A stretch of DNA of 32,141 nt from positions 1 to 32,141 of the forward strand of contig CAISTG010000033.1 of assembly GCA_903888345.1 (NCBI GenBank), read 5' to 3'. A program made the translations under genes and the position numbers. The stretch's first letter is position 1; every line of letters begins with the position of its first letter. Source of the DNA: Candidatus Buchananbacteria bacterium. GTDB lineage: Bacteria; Patescibacteriota; Patescibacteriia; 2-01-FULL-39-33. Shown here one piece after another: positions 21,834 to 30,342 of this stretch. The notes beneath the pieces are model-generated. The model was not told the origin of the DNA, searched no databases, and was given only the letters and a program-made list of their open reading frames with translations.

Positions 21834-23357
21834 TCATTCAACTTTTGGCCGATACTGTAAGGCTTCAGCGAGGTGGTCGATGGTGATGGTTTCGCTGTTT
21901 TCTAAGTCAGCAATGGTTCGTGCTAATTTTAAAATTCTAAAATAGACTCGCGGTGACAAGTGGAAAGATTCGATGGCGGATTTGAGTAATTGTTTGGTAG
22001 CGTCATCAGTGACGCAATATTTTTCGGTCAAAGCGGAAGTCATTTCGGCGTTAGAAAATATTTTGTCATTCTTAAATCGTTCCAGTTGAATATTTCTAGC
22101 TGCTTGAATGCGTCGCCGGATAGTGGCTGAATCTTCGGCATTGAAAGTAGTGGATAGTTCTTCAAATTTAATTCGTGGCACTTCAATATTAATATCAATG
22201 CGATCTAAAAGTGGTCCGGAAACCCGTTTTTGATAGCGGATAATATCCGATGGTGTACAGCTGCAAGATTTTTCGTTGTCATTAAAGTAGCCACAGGGGC
22301 AGGGATTCATGGCGGCAGCGAGTAAAAATTTAGCGGGAAATTTTAAGGTACCAGCCGCGCGAGAAATAGAAATCATGCCATCTTCGAGTGGCTGACGCAG
22401 ATTTTCTAAAACTGATTTCGGGAATTCTAAAAATTCGTCTAAGAATAAAACGCCACGATGGGCTAAAGAGATTTCGCCTGGTTTGGGCCAAGCACCACCA
22501 CCAACTAAAGAAATGCCGGAAGCAGTGTGATGCGGAGAACGAAAGGGGCGATTGATAATTAAGGGTTCACTGCTGGTTAGTTGGCCGGCCGCGGAATAGA
22601 TCTTGGTAACTTCAAGTGATTCGGCCAAAGTCATTTGCGGCAAGATAGATGGTAAGGCTTTGGCGAGCATGGTTTTGCCAGATCCTGGTGGACCAGACAT
22701 GAGAATATTATGATTACCGGCAGCAGCAATTTCTAGGGCGCGCTTGGCCGAATTCTGGCCTTTGATATTTTTAAAATCAGTAGAAAAATTTGTGGCAACA
22801 TTGAACTCAGTAATTTCTTGGCGCGCCTGGTCGATAAATTCTTGACCATTGAGAAAACCAACCAATTGTTTGAGGGTTTTAACGGGATAGATATTGATTT
22901 CTTGAACCAAGGCGGCTTCTTTGGCATTGGCAGCCGGTAAAAAGAGATTAGTGATGCCCCGTGCTTGGCACATTAAAGCGATGGAGATGATTCCCGGCAC
23001 GGGACGGACCTCGCCACTGAGACTCAGTTCGCCAATAAAAAGTGAATTATCGATTATTGTATTGGTATTAATTTGACCAGATTTTAAGAGACAGGCGACG
23101 GCAATCGGTAAGTCGTAATAATTACCAGATTTTTTGAGATCGGCGGGGGCGAGGTTGATAATGACATTGCCTCGGGGGAAGCTGAGATCAGAGTTTTTGA
23201 TGGCACTACGAACGCGGCTTTTGCTTTCATCGACAGTTTTGTCAGCCAGGCCGACAATAAAAAAACCCGGCTGGGAGTGCGGGGAGTGATCGGCTTCAAC
23301 AATCACCGGTTCGGCATCAAGGCCGATAATGGCGCAGGCAAGGGTTTGAACTGACAT
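21834..23357 (-). CDS. comM: ComM/YifB-family Mg-chelatase-like AAA+ ATPase
   Basis: The 507-residue protein has an N-terminal Lon-protease-like fold (ADHSPHSQPGFFIVGLADKT), the AAA+ core with Walker A GPPGSGKTMLAKALP (about 217-231) and Walker B LFLDEFLEFP, a Cys cluster (NPCPCGYF and CSCTPSD), and a C-terminal lid. This is the full YifB/ComM layout. ComM is a hexameric helicase that drives branch migration during natural transformation, consistent with DNA uptake by these cells. An extended -10 (TGCTATAAT) lies just upstream. Confidence 0.93.
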   Translation of the reverse strand: MSVQTLACAIIGLDAEPVIVEADHSPHSQPGFFIVGLADKTVDESKSRVRSAIKNSDLSFPRGNVIINLAPADLKKSGNYYDLPIAVACLLKSGQINTNTIIDNSLFIGELSLSGEVRPVPGIISIALMCQARGITNLFLPAANAKEAALVQEINIYPVKTLKQLVGFLNGQEFIDQARQEITEFNVATNFSTDFKNIKGQNSAKRALEIAAAGNHNILMSGPPGSGKTMLAKALPSILPQMTLAESLEVTKIYSAAGQLTSSEPLIINRPFRSPHHTASGISLVGGGAWPKPGEISLAHRGVLFLDEFLEFPKSVLENLRQPLEDGMISISRAAGTLKFPAKFLLAAAMNPCPCGYFNDNEKSCSCTPSDIIRYQKRVSGPLLDRIDINIEVPRIKFEELSTTFNAEDSATIRRRIQAARNIQLERFKNDKIFSNAEMTSALTEKYCVTDDATKQLLKSAIESFHLSPRVYFRILKLARTIADLENSETITIDHLAEALQYRPKVE

Positions 23358-23430
23358 GGTTTGTTAATTTGTTAATATTATAGCATATTAGGCCATTTTA
23401 CAATAAATTATTATTTAGCAAAATTTTTGC

Positions 23431-23459
23431 TTGACTTTTTTGTTAAAATAAGTTATTAT
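23431..23459 (+). promoter_or_regulatory. rplS promoter
   Basis: TTGACT (23431-23436), 17 bp, TATTAT (23454-23459), giving a leader of about 30 nt. Confidence 0.65.
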
Positions 23460-23495
23460 TTGAGAGTAAATTTAAGACGAAAATAAGTAAAAACT

Positions 23496-23858
23496 ATGGC
23501 TACTAAAGAAAATATCACGAAAGATTGGCAAGCAAAGATCCTGCCTTTAGTGAAGGCTGGCGTGACTGTCAAGGTTCATCAGGTTATCAAGGAAAAGAAC
23601 ACCAAAGGTGAAGAAAAAACTAGAATTCAAATTTTTGAAGGTATTGTTTTGTCGCGTAAAGGTGGCGTTGGTAAATCTGCTACGATTACTGTCAGAAAAA
23701 TCGCTTCCGGCGGCGTTGGCGTTGAAAGAATTTTCCCAATCTGGTCTCCTGCAATTGATAAAATCGATTTAGTTAAAGAGGCTAAAGTTCACAAAGCTAA
23801 ACTTTATTATCTTAAGGATTATAAAAAGAAGTTGTCCGAAAAACAAATCAAAGGTTAA
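23496..23858 (+). CDS. rplS: 50S ribosomal protein L19
   Basis: The 120-residue protein has the L19 core: VKVHQVIKEKNTKGEEKTRI, FEGIVLSRKGGVGKSATITV, VGVERIFPIWSPAIDKIDLV and a basic tail (KAKLYYLKDYKKKL). It sits at the interface of the ribosomal subunits. It is usually next to rimM and trmD, but here it stands alone before a tRNA cluster. There is no Shine-Dalgarno sequence. Confidence 0.96.
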   Translation: MATKENITKDWQAKILPLVKAGVTVKVHQVIKEKNTKGEEKTRIQIFEGIVLSRKGGVGKSATITVRKIASGGVGVERIFPIWSPAIDKIDLVKEAKVHKAKLYYLKDYKKKLSEKQIKG

Positions 23859-23871
23859 TTTTATTTTACCA

Positions 23872-23899
23872 CTGTTAACCCCTATTCTGGGGTTAACAG
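23872..23899. terminator. Terminator-like hairpin after rplS
   Basis: CTGTTAACCCC/GGGGTTAACAG, eleven pairs with loop TATTCT. No T-run follows on the plus strand, so it may instead separate rplS mRNA from the tRNA precursor. Confidence 0.55.
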
Positions 23900-23904
23900 T
23901 ATTT

Positions 23905-23988
23905 GCGGACGTGGCGGAATTGGTATACGCGCAGCCTTGAGGTGGCTGTGGTCGCAAGGCCTTGGAGGTTCAAGTCCTCTCGTCCGCA
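23905..23988 (+). tRNA. tRNA-Leu(GAG)
   Basis: Acceptor GCGGACG/CGTCCGC, anticodon stem CAGCC/GGCTG with loop TTGAGGT (anticodon GAG), a long variable arm (TGGTCGCAAGGCC region) and T-arm GAGG-TTCAAGT-CCTC. CCA is not encoded. Confidence 0.93.
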
Positions 23989-23998
23989 TTGAGATTTA

Positions 23999-24072
23999 GC
24001 ACGCCTAGCTCAGTTGGTTAGAGCATCTCGTTTACACCGAGAGGGTCAGGGGTTCGAATCCCTTGGCGTGCA
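23999..24072 (+). tRNA. tRNA-Val(TAC)
   Basis: Acceptor GCACGCC/GGCGTGC, anticodon stem TCTCG/CGAGA with loop TTTACAC (anticodon TAC), T-arm AGGGG-TTCGAAT-CCCTT. CCA is not encoded. It follows tRNA-Leu by 10 bp. Confidence 0.94.
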
Positions 24073-24133
24073 CATAGAGTCTACAGTAAGTGAGTAAATT
24101 AAAATAAACTAAATTATTTTTGGTTACGGGTTT

Positions 24134-24151
24134 AGGGATTCGAAACCCTTG
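24134..24151 (+). pseudogene. Possible tRNA-Val T-arm remnant
   Basis: Eighteen bases match the T-arm of the tRNA-Val just upstream at 16 positions, with one broken stem pair; no acceptor or anticodon arm is attached. Confidence 0.3.
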
Positions 24152-24181
24152 ACTAGTATATATTTTTTGATTAAAATACTT

Positions 24182-24424
24182 ATGCAAATCATCATTGGTA
24201 TCTTAGTAGTTATTGTCGGATTTTATATGGCTTATCGCCCGCGATTTTTTGTTGAATTTCTCGGACATCAAGCTTGGGCCGAAAAAATCTTTCAAGTTTA
24301 TGATGATGAGTTAGCTTATAAGTTGATCGGTGTAATTGTAATATTCTTGGGAGCCTTGATTATGACAGGATTAGTCTGGAATTTGCTCGGTTGGGTCTTG
24401 TCACCAATCATTCGTAACGGCTAA
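24182..24424 (+). CDS. Small two-helix membrane protein
   Basis: The 80-residue protein has hydrophobic helices at about 2-20 (IIIGILVVIVGFYMAYRP) and 50-72 (LIGVIVIFLGALIMTGLVW). Between them is a polar loop carrying FVEFLGHQAWAEKIFQVYDD. No function is known. An in-frame TTG at 24149 would add 11 residues, but ATG 24182 is preferred since the extension overlaps the tRNA-like remnant. The gene lies between tRNA-Val and tRNA-Ala. Confidence 0.65.
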   Translation: MQIIIGILVVIVGFYMAYRPRFFVEFLGHQAWAEKIFQVYDDELAYKLIGVIVIFLGALIMTGLVWNLLGWVLSPIIRNG

Positions 24425-24441
24425 TAGATAAAATTTAATAC

Positions 24442-24514
24442 GGGCCCTTAGCTCATTTGGTAGAGCACCTGCTTTGCAAGCAGGGGGTGATCGGTTCGAG
24501 CCCGATAGGGTCCA
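24442..24514 (+). tRNA. tRNA-Ala(TGC)
   Basis: Acceptor GGGCCCT/AGGGTCC with the G3-U70 pair that marks alanine tRNAs, anticodon stem CCTGC/GCAGG with loop TTTGCAA (anticodon TGC), T-arm TCGG-TTCGAGC-CCGA. CCA is not encoded. Confidence 0.95.
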
Positions 24515-24526
24515 CAAAATAATATG

Positions 24527-24555
24527 AGACGCCTGTGATTACTGGCGTCTTTTAT
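24527..24555 (+). terminator. Terminator after tRNA-Ala
   Basis: AGACGCC/GGCGTCT stem followed by TTTATT. Confidence 0.8.
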
Positions 24556-24680
24556 TAAAAAGTCGGCGAGTGAGCGAGGAAGTCAGGCTATGGTCCACAA
24601 TCAACTTGTATTGGGGGAAAGTTAATTTAGTCCACTTCTATTTTTTTAATCTCTTATAAACAAAAGAGGAGGCCAGATCA

Positions 24681-25004
24681 ATGGGGCCAGGTGGCAAAAA
24701 GTATTTTAAGGTGTTGCGTAATGACTTGACTTCAATTGGCTTGCTGGGAGCAAAACGAATGCAGTATTGTTTCGGCGTCTGGAATTATCCTGGCGAGGTG
24801 ATTTCTAATCATCCTAGAAAGGGTGGTGGCTTGTGGGTAGCTCATACCAAGTCTCAGGCAAAGGCAATGAGTAAATATGCGTTTAAAAAATACGGCATTA
24901 AAACAAGAATTTTTTCTTGTCAAATTGGAGAAGTAATTTACCAAACCTCTTGTCGTCTTAAGACTGATCGTTTATTTTTTGAAGCAGTTGATGAAGTTCT
25001 TTAA
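24681..25004 (+). CDS. Small conserved-looking protein of unknown function
   Basis: The 107-residue protein (MGPGGKKYFKVLRNDLTSIG...) has RMQYCFGVWNYPGEVISNHP, then KGGGLWVAHTKSQAKAMSKY and RIFSCQIGEVIYQTSCRLKT. I recall similar short proteins in candidate-phyla genomes, with the GGGLWV and TRIFxCxIG patterns, but no function is assigned. AGAGGAGG stands eight bases before the ATG, and a terminator follows the stop, so the gene is well supported. It may be an enzyme-like alpha/beta domain; that is a guess. Confidence 0.7.
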   Translation: MGPGGKKYFKVLRNDLTSIGLLGAKRMQYCFGVWNYPGEVISNHPRKGGGLWVAHTKSQAKAMSKYAFKKYGIKTRIFSCQIGEVIYQTSCRLKTDRLFFEAVDEVL

Positions 25005-25036
25005 ATTATGAGGCGTACCTAGAATCGAAAGATTAG

Positions 25037-25061
25037 AACCGTCCGGATTAGGGCGGTTTTT
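25037..25061 (+). terminator. Rho-independent terminator
   Basis: AACCGTCC/GGGCGGTT with one mismatch, then a T-run. Confidence 0.75.
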
Positions 25062-25104
25062 ATATTTTTGCTATAATTAGTGTATATAATTCTAACCCAA
25101 TCCT

Positions 25105-25554
25105 ATGTTACGCGTTACTTCCCCGGCTTTTTATGATGGCGCTTCGATTCCTAAAAAGTACACTTGCGATGGCGAGAATGTTAGTCCACCACTAACACTT
25201 GTTAATGTTCCCGAAAAGACGCAAAGCTTAGCGGTGATGATGATTGACCAGGATTCTTCTAGTGGCCACTTTACTCACTGGGTTCTATTTAATTTAGATC
25301 ACGCGATTGGGCATTTGCCCGAACGTTACGTGCCATATAGTGGCTCCTTCGGCCAGAATGATTATGGCCATAGTAGCTATGGTGGTCCCTGCCCTAATAC
25401 CGGCAAGCATCGTTATACTATAACCGTTTATGCTCTTGATATTAAACTTAATTTATCTGCCGGCGCTAATCGTTCATCATTAAAGTCGGCGATGACCGGT
25501 CATATTCTAGAAGAAGCCGAACTGAAGGGACTGTATCAGAAAGTAAAAGTATAA
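25105..25554 (+). CDS. YbhB/YbcL family (PEBP) protein
   Basis: The 149-residue protein matches bacterial phosphatidylethanolamine-binding/Raf-kinase-inhibitor-like proteins: CDGENVSPPL, IDQDSSSGHFTHWVLFNL (the family's DPD.....HW ligand-binding set, with Asp-Gln-Asp here), and YGGPCPNTGKHRYTITVYAL. Length is normal. There is no signal peptide, so it is cytoplasmic. The ligand is unknown in bacteria. TGCTATAAT (-10 at 25072-25077) lies upstream. Confidence 0.9.
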   Translation: MLRVTSPAFYDGASIPKKYTCDGENVSPPLTLVNVPEKTQSLAVMMIDQDSSSGHFTHWVLFNLDHAIGHLPERYVPYSGSFGQNDYGHSSYGGPCPNTGKHRYTITVYALDIKLNLSAGANRSSLKSAMTGHILEEAELKGLYQKVKV

Positions 25555-25579
25555 CGATCATATAATTTGCAATAACAAA

Positions 25580-25606
25580 AAAACAGGACTGACTTAGTCC
25601 TGTTTT
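25580..25606. terminator. Bidirectional terminator
   Basis: AAAACAGGAC/GTCCTGTTTT, ten pairs; it serves the PEBP gene and overlaps the last codons of the glycosyltransferase gene. Confidence 0.88.
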
Positions 25607-26367
25607 AGTTTATCGATAAATTCTTTGATCATGGATTGGATTTTGACGCCCTTAGGTAATTTTGCATAATGATGCCCGAATTTATATTTGAAAATATCCG
25701 TTTTGATTTCTCCGAGTAAAACGCGATAGACTTCACAGGCCACATACTTAGCGGCGATGTTAAGTCGACCCTCAGCTTCTAAACGACGAACTGAAATATA
25801 TACCTTGGGTTTTTTGAGAATTTTAAATTTACCCATTTTTTTGGCGCGAGTAATGTATTCATGATCTTCGGCTAACTTTAAGGTTTCATTATAGCCGCCA
25901 ATTTTTTCGTGTAAAGATTTTTTGATTAAGATACAGGCGCCGGCTGCATGTGGATAGAAGTATTGGGTGACGGAAATATAGGCATTGGCGACTTCATGAA
26001 GCATTTGGTCAATTAATTTGTCGCTTAAGGGGATAACCCCGCAAGAAGCAGCATCTACTTGTTCTTCTTCGGCTTCGGCCATCATGAATTTGAGAAATTT
26101 TCCTGATACAAAAACGTCGGCGTCCAAAAATAATAACCATTCGCCTGAGGCCGCTTTAGCGCCAGCGTTACGACCAACGGCTGGTAAGCCGCCAGCAACA
26201 ACTCGTGCTCCATAGGACTGAGCAATTTCAATGGTTTTATCGGTAGACCCGGCATCGGACAGAATCATTTCGTAGTCCTTAAATTCTTGATCTTTAAGCG
26301 ATTCAAATAAATCTGGCAGGGTTTTTTCTTCGTTTAAAGCGGGTATAATAATTGATACTTTTGGCAT
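25594..26367 (-). CDS. Family 2 glycosyltransferase
   Basis: The 257-residue protein has the GT-A fold sequence of GT2: SIIIPALNEEKTLPDLFESL, LSDAGSTDKTIEIAQ, VGRNAGAKAASGEWLLFLDADV (metal-binding DAD, about 82-84), GGYNETLKLAEDHEYITRAK with the acceptor-side ED motif, and a short C-terminal amphipathic part. It would transfer a sugar from a nucleotide-sugar to a lipid or glycan, probably for envelope polysaccharide. No membrane helices are obvious. Its own promoter (TTGCAA-17-TATACT) lies just upstream. Confidence 0.88.
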   Translation of the reverse strand: MPKVSIIIPALNEEKTLPDLFESLKDQEFKDYEMILSDAGSTDKTIEIAQSYGARVVAGGLPAVGRNAGAKAASGEWLLFLDADVFVSGKFLKFMMAEAEEEQVDAASCGVIPLSDKLIDQMLHEVANAYISVTQYFYPHAAGACILIKKSLHEKIGGYNETLKLAEDHEYITRAKKMGKFKILKKPKVYISVRRLEAEGRLNIAAKYVACEVYRVLLGEIKTDIFKYKFGHHYAKLPKGVKIQSMIKEFIDKLKQD

Positions 26368-26379
26368 AAGGTTACTAAA

Positions 26380-26423
26380 AGTATAACCAAATTTTGAGTT
26401 TTTTGCAACTGTTATGTTATAAT
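26380..26423. promoter_or_regulatory. Divergent promoters
   Basis: Minus strand: TATACT at 26380-26385 with TTGCAA 17 bp upstream, for the glycosyltransferase. Plus strand: TGTTATAAT (-10 at 26418-26423), with TTGAGT 18 bp upstream, for the lamin-tail protein. Confidence 0.6.
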
Positions 26424-26449
26424 ATATTTATTACAATTTAATCAAAAAA

Positions 26450-28999
26450 ATGAAGAGAGGGATCATTTTTATTTGTTCTTTGTTCGTCCTGGCGATCGTC
26501 GTAACCGCTGGGTTTTTTATTGGAAAAATTGATAATGTCAGTGCGAAAGATTTAAGGCTAACAATATTTCCCATTGATACTGGCAGTAGCTTAACCGCAA
26601 CTGATTGGTCTTGTTCTGATTGTGGTATCGGTGGCGGTTCAGCAGACAATTTTTACTATTTTAAATCTTCAACCACGGGTATAGTTAGTAGGGAATTTAT
26701 CATTCCTGATTCTTCGGTTAGCGATTTAGAATTTCGCGTTCGAACTTATAATTGGACTTCTAGTACTTTGCCAGTGTTAAAAGTTTTCATCTCAGTCGAT
26801 GGCGGTGATTTTTCCGAGTTAAAATCTTTTACAATTGTAACCTCAACCTTAACTTCGACAACCAACTCTCTTTATCAGGCGGAAATAGGCAATGGCGGAT
26901 TAATTAGTTTAATAGACTACGTCGGAAAAAAGGTTATTGTTAAAATTTATTCACCAATGACATATTTGGCTGGTGTCTCGACTTATCGAACTGTTGGTAT
27001 TGATAATTTAGTTATTTCTTATAACTTAAACACCATTAATCAACAACCCGTCGCCAACTCAACTATTAGTACAACTACGGCTGAAATTGGCGAGGAAATA
27101 TATTTTAATGGTTCTGGTTCTAGTGATACCGATGGTACGATTATTGATTGGATTTGGAATTTAGCTGGCGACATAGTCCATTCAGCTACCACTAGCCGCA
27201 GTTTTGCTACTACGGGCACTAAGCCGATTTCTTTTTGGGTATTAGACGACGATAATGCTTCTTCGGTTACTCAGTATTTCAATTTAAACATTGTCGAACA
27301 TTTAGCGCTGGCGACCGATACTGATCCGTTAGCCACTACGACCCCAACATCTACTTGGCCGATAATTAAAGCTGGTGATTTACTGATCAACGAAATTTAC
27401 CCAGCACCACCAACGGGAGAATCAGAATGGCTGGAGCTGTCTAATAATACGTCTTCGACGCTGAAGTTGGATGGTTTGTATATATTGGATGGAAAGTTTA
27501 CTACAACGACTTTAAGTGCAGAAATAGCGGCAGGCGGATATTTAGTAATTGAAACCATTGCTGGTAATCTCAATAATGATGGCGATGATGTTACTCTAAG
27601 AAACGCGGATTACATTATCGATCATACTAATTACGGTGACTTTTCCAATAAACGAGACCAGAGTTGGGCGCGCGATAGCGGTGGAAATTTTGCAACCACA
27701 ATTAGAATCACCAAAGGTACAGTTAATGTGATTGAGGCCAAACCAGTTGTAATTAGTAGTGGCGGCAGCAGTTATTCGTCCGGTAAGGCTACAATTACTA
27801 GCGCGACGACAACAGCAACTTCAACGGCCGCCACTTCGACCGCCCCTGATTATCGGGGTCAATTAATTATAAATGAAATTTTACCCGATCCCGATAGTGC
27901 CAGTGGGGAAGAATTTATTGAATTAAAAAATTTATCAGCTGCTGATATTACACTTAATGGTTTTTATCTTGCTGACAACACTAATGTTAAGCATCTGATT
28001 AAAGCCACGACCAATATTATTATCGCCGCTGGTGGTATAGTAGCGATCAAGCGCGCTTCGTCGACGATTGCGTTAAATAATTCTGGTTTCGAAGCAGTTA
28101 GTTTGCTTGATCCAGCTGGACAATTAATCGATCGAATTACTTATCAAGCAAAAAGTGTTAAGGGTCAGGCTTATGCGCGCAATGACGTTGGTGAATGGTT
28201 GTGGACAGATCAGATTACGCCAGGCGTCGAAAATCTGTTTACTAGTCAAACCGAAGTTTTAACTACGACCGCTGTTGTCAGTAAAATCAAAGCAGCGACG
28301 TCTAAGGCGAGTGCCAATTATGGTTTAGTCGACTTAGAAAAAATTTCTGAATTACCAGATGCGTCTAAAGTAAAAGTTCGTGGTGTCGTGTCTGTCGAGC
28401 CGGGAATTTTAGGCGTGCAAGTATTTTACTTGGCCGGATCGGGCATTCAAGTTTATTGTTACAAAAAAGATTTTCCCGATTTGAAGGTCGGGGATTATAT
28501 CGAAGTTAATGGTGAATTATCCACGGCAGCGACGGGACGTCGACTGAAGATGTCGACTAAAGCTGATGTTAAGTTTATAGAAAAACGAGATGCGCCGCTG
28601 CCCCACCAATTAACTATCGCCGATGTTAATGACGATTATGAAAATAGTTTGGTGACCATCAATGGAGAGATTATCCAGATTAAGGGTCGTAGTATATTTA
28701 TTGCTAGTGATGATGGTGAATTGGAGGTTTACGTTAAAAGCCAAATAAATTTTCAGGATTTAAATTTGGCCGAAGGTGATTTATTGGCCGTGACTGGAAT
28801 TATTTTAAAGAACAAAGAAAATTATCGTTTAACGCCGCGGACTTTAGCCGACTTTAAAGCAACCAAAGGACAGGTCCAGGGGGCCTTCGCCACTTCAACA
28901 AATAGTGTAAATTTAAATAATCCAACCTACTATTTACTAGTAATAATTTTCTTTTTAATCGCAATTATTATTATATTTTGGCTAAAATTAAAAAAATAA
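26450..28999 (+). CDS. Large surface protein with PKD, two lamin-tail and OB-like domains
   Basis: The 849-residue protein has an N-terminal signal or anchor helix (about 4-24), a beta-sandwich region with a CSDCGIGGG loop, a PKD-like domain (about 205-285; GEEIYFNGSGSSDTDGTIID), then lamin-tail domain 1 (about 312-425; LLINEIYPAPPTGESEWLEL) and lamin-tail domain 2 (about 468-600; LIINEILPDPDSASGEEFIE). Two OB-like repeats follow (about 620-800; VKVRGVVSVEPGIL, then LVTINGEIIQIKGRSIF). A C-terminal membrane helix ends in LKLKK. Ser/Thr-rich linkers separate the domains. It is probably a wall-spanning surface protein for adhesion or DNA/polysaccharide binding; no catalytic motif is seen. Confidence 0.85.
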   Translation: MKRGIIFICSLFVLAIVVTAGFFIGKIDNVSAKDLRLTIFPIDTGSSLTATDWSCSDCGIGGGSADNFYYFKSSTTGIVSREFIIPDSSVSDLEFRVRTYNWTSSTLPVLKVFISVDGGDFSELKSFTIVTSTLTSTTNSLYQAEIGNGGLISLIDYVGKKVIVKIYSPMTYLAGVSTYRTVGIDNLVISYNLNTINQQPVANSTISTTTAEIGEEIYFNGSGSSDTDGTIIDWIWNLAGDIVHSATTSRSFATTGTKPISFWVLDDDNASSVTQYFNLNIVEHLALATDTDPLATTTPTSTWPIIKAGDLLINEIYPAPPTGESEWLELSNNTSSTLKLDGLYILDGKFTTTTLSAEIAAGGYLVIETIAGNLNNDGDDVTLRNADYIIDHTNYGDFSNKRDQSWARDSGGNFATTIRITKGTVNVIEAKPVVISSGGSSYSSGKATITSATTTATSTAATSTAPDYRGQLIINEILPDPDSASGEEFIELKNLSAADITLNGFYLADNTNVKHLIKATTNIIIAAGGIVAIKRASSTIALNNSGFEAVSLLDPAGQLIDRITYQAKSVKGQAYARNDVGEWLWTDQITPGVENLFTSQTEVLTTTAVVSKIKAATSKASANYGLVDLEKISELPDASKVKVRGVVSVEPGILGVQVFYLAGSGIQVYCYKKDFPDLKVGDYIEVNGELSTAATGRRLKMSTKADVKFIEKRDAPLPHQLTIADVNDDYENSLVTINGEIIQIKGRSIFIASDDGELEVYVKSQINFQDLNLAEGDLLAVTGIILKNKENYRLTPRTLADFKATKGQVQGAFATSTNSVNLNNPTYYLLVIIFFLIAIIIIFWLKLKK

Positions 29000-29020
29000 T
29001 TGGTATTTAGAGCAATAATA

Positions 29021-29049
29021 TTGACAAAATGATAAAAATGTGATAGACT
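29021..29049 (+). promoter_or_regulatory. rtcB promoter
   Basis: TTGACA (29021-29026), 17 bp, TAGACT (29044-29049); AAGGAG precedes the rtcB ATG. Confidence 0.75.
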
Positions 29050-29117
29050 ATGTTATTGGGCTTGATAGTCTAATATGCACTTAAACAAGGTAAAAACAAC
29101 ATAAGGAGTACAGTAGA

Positions 29118-30278
29118 ATGAAGGATTTTCGAATCTATGGTCAGGTTGATGATGAAACGGTGGCGCAAATGAGATTGGCTATGGAACTTCCGATTTCGGC
29201 TTATGGCGCCATTATGGCCGATGGTCATGTGGGCTACGGCTTGCCGATCGGCGGAGTTTTGGCGACGCGGAACGCAGTCATTCCGGGTGGTGTTGGTAAC
29301 GACATTTCCTGCGGTATGCGCGCCTGCAAAACCAATGTGAAGGTGTCCGATCTTCTGGACAACTTCGGCAATGACGTGATGCAAGCTTTACTGGCGATCA
29401 AGGCCGTCGTAAAAGTTGGTCTGGGTCAAGTCTACGAAAAGCCGCAAGGGCATGAATTGTTTGATCGTCGGGAATGGAATGAATATTCGATCCTGAAGCA
29501 AAACCATCAGGCGGCGCGCAACCAATTCTCTTCAACCGGTTCTGGCAATCATTTCATCGATTTGTGCGCTGATCCGGAAGGGGTATTGTGGATACTGATC
29601 CATTGTGGTAGCCGGAATGTCGGCGCTAAGGTGGCGGAGTATTTCATGGAGTTGGCCAAGTTGGAAACTCCGGACGTCTGTGATAAAATCGCTTACTTGT
29701 CCATGGACTCGCAAGTCGGCCAGGACTACTGGAAAGTGATGGAATTCTGTGGCGAGTTCGCGTATGCGGGACGAGACCGCATTAGTGAAAAAGTTTTGAC
29801 GGCGCTGGGTGTGCGGGAAGTATACTCCATTCAGAACCACCATAACTTCGCCTGGAAGGAAGAGCACTTCGGGGAGCCGTTGATTGTCCATCGCAAGGGT
29901 GCGACACCGGCTGGCGAGGGAGTTCTCGGAATAGTTCCGGGTAGTATGGGCGATTTCGCCTATATCGTTCGCGGTAAGGGCGATCTGAACTCATTGAAGT
30001 CTTGTTCACATGGTGCTGGTCGGCAGATTGGCCGCAGTATGGCTAAGGGCAAGAAAGGCAGGGATGGCCAGTGGAAGCGTCTACCGCAAGTTCAGGAAAG
30101 TGATATGTGCGAATACCTTCGGGTACGCGGTGTCACTTTGCTGGGCGGAGAGGTTGATGAAGCGCCACAGGCTTACAAGAGAATTGAAGCGGTGATGGCG
30201 GCTCAAGCCAGTTTGGTTGAGCCGATGATCGCCCTGATGCCCTTTGGTGTGATTATGTCAGCAGCCGCTGATCGATAA
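29118..30278 (+). CDS. rtcB: RtcB-family RNA-splicing ligase
   Basis: The 386-residue protein carries the RtcB motifs: DGHVGYGLPIGGVLAT (35-50), GVGNDISCGMR with metal ligands D62 and C65 (58-68), GSGNHFID (141-148), HCGSRNVG (162-169), QNHHNFAW (239-246), HRKGATPA (258-265), GSMGDFAYIVRG (275-286) and the guanylylated His of SCSHGAGR (about H298). It joins 2',3'-cyclic-phosphate or 3'-phosphate RNA ends to 5'-OH ends, for RNA repair. It is shorter than E. coli RtcB (408), but no motif is missing. The gene has a good Shine-Dalgarno sequence and visibly higher GC than its neighbours, which suggests transfer. Confidence 0.93.
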   Translation: MKDFRIYGQVDDETVAQMRLAMELPISAYGAIMADGHVGYGLPIGGVLATRNAVIPGGVGNDISCGMRACKTNVKVSDLLDNFGNDVMQALLAIKAVVKVGLGQVYEKPQGHELFDRREWNEYSILKQNHQAARNQFSSTGSGNHFIDLCADPEGVLWILIHCGSRNVGAKVAEYFMELAKLETPDVCDKIAYLSMDSQVGQDYWKVMEFCGEFAYAGRDRISEKVLTALGVREVYSIQNHHNFAWKEEHFGEPLIVHRKGATPAGEGVLGIVPGSMGDFAYIVRGKGDLNSLKSCSHGAGRQIGRSMAKGKKGRDGQWKRLPQVQESDMCEYLRVRGVTLLGGEVDEAPQAYKRIEAVMAAQASLVEPMIALMPFGVIMSAAADR

Positions 30279-30295
30279 TTATTTGTACAAACAAA

Positions 30296-30330
30296 ACGCC
30301 TCACCAGGTAAAACTGGTGAGGCGTCTTTT
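30296..30330. terminator. Bidirectional terminator
   Basis: ACGCCTCACCAG/CTGGTGAGGCGT, twelve pairs with loop GTAAAA and a T-run; between convergent rtcB and nusA. Confidence 0.93.
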
Positions 30331-30342
30331 ATTTAAAATGTT

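Noticed and set aside
29532-30009. Antisense open frames inside rtcB
   Set aside because: They follow from the higher GC of rtcB, lack ribosome-binding sites and show no family features.
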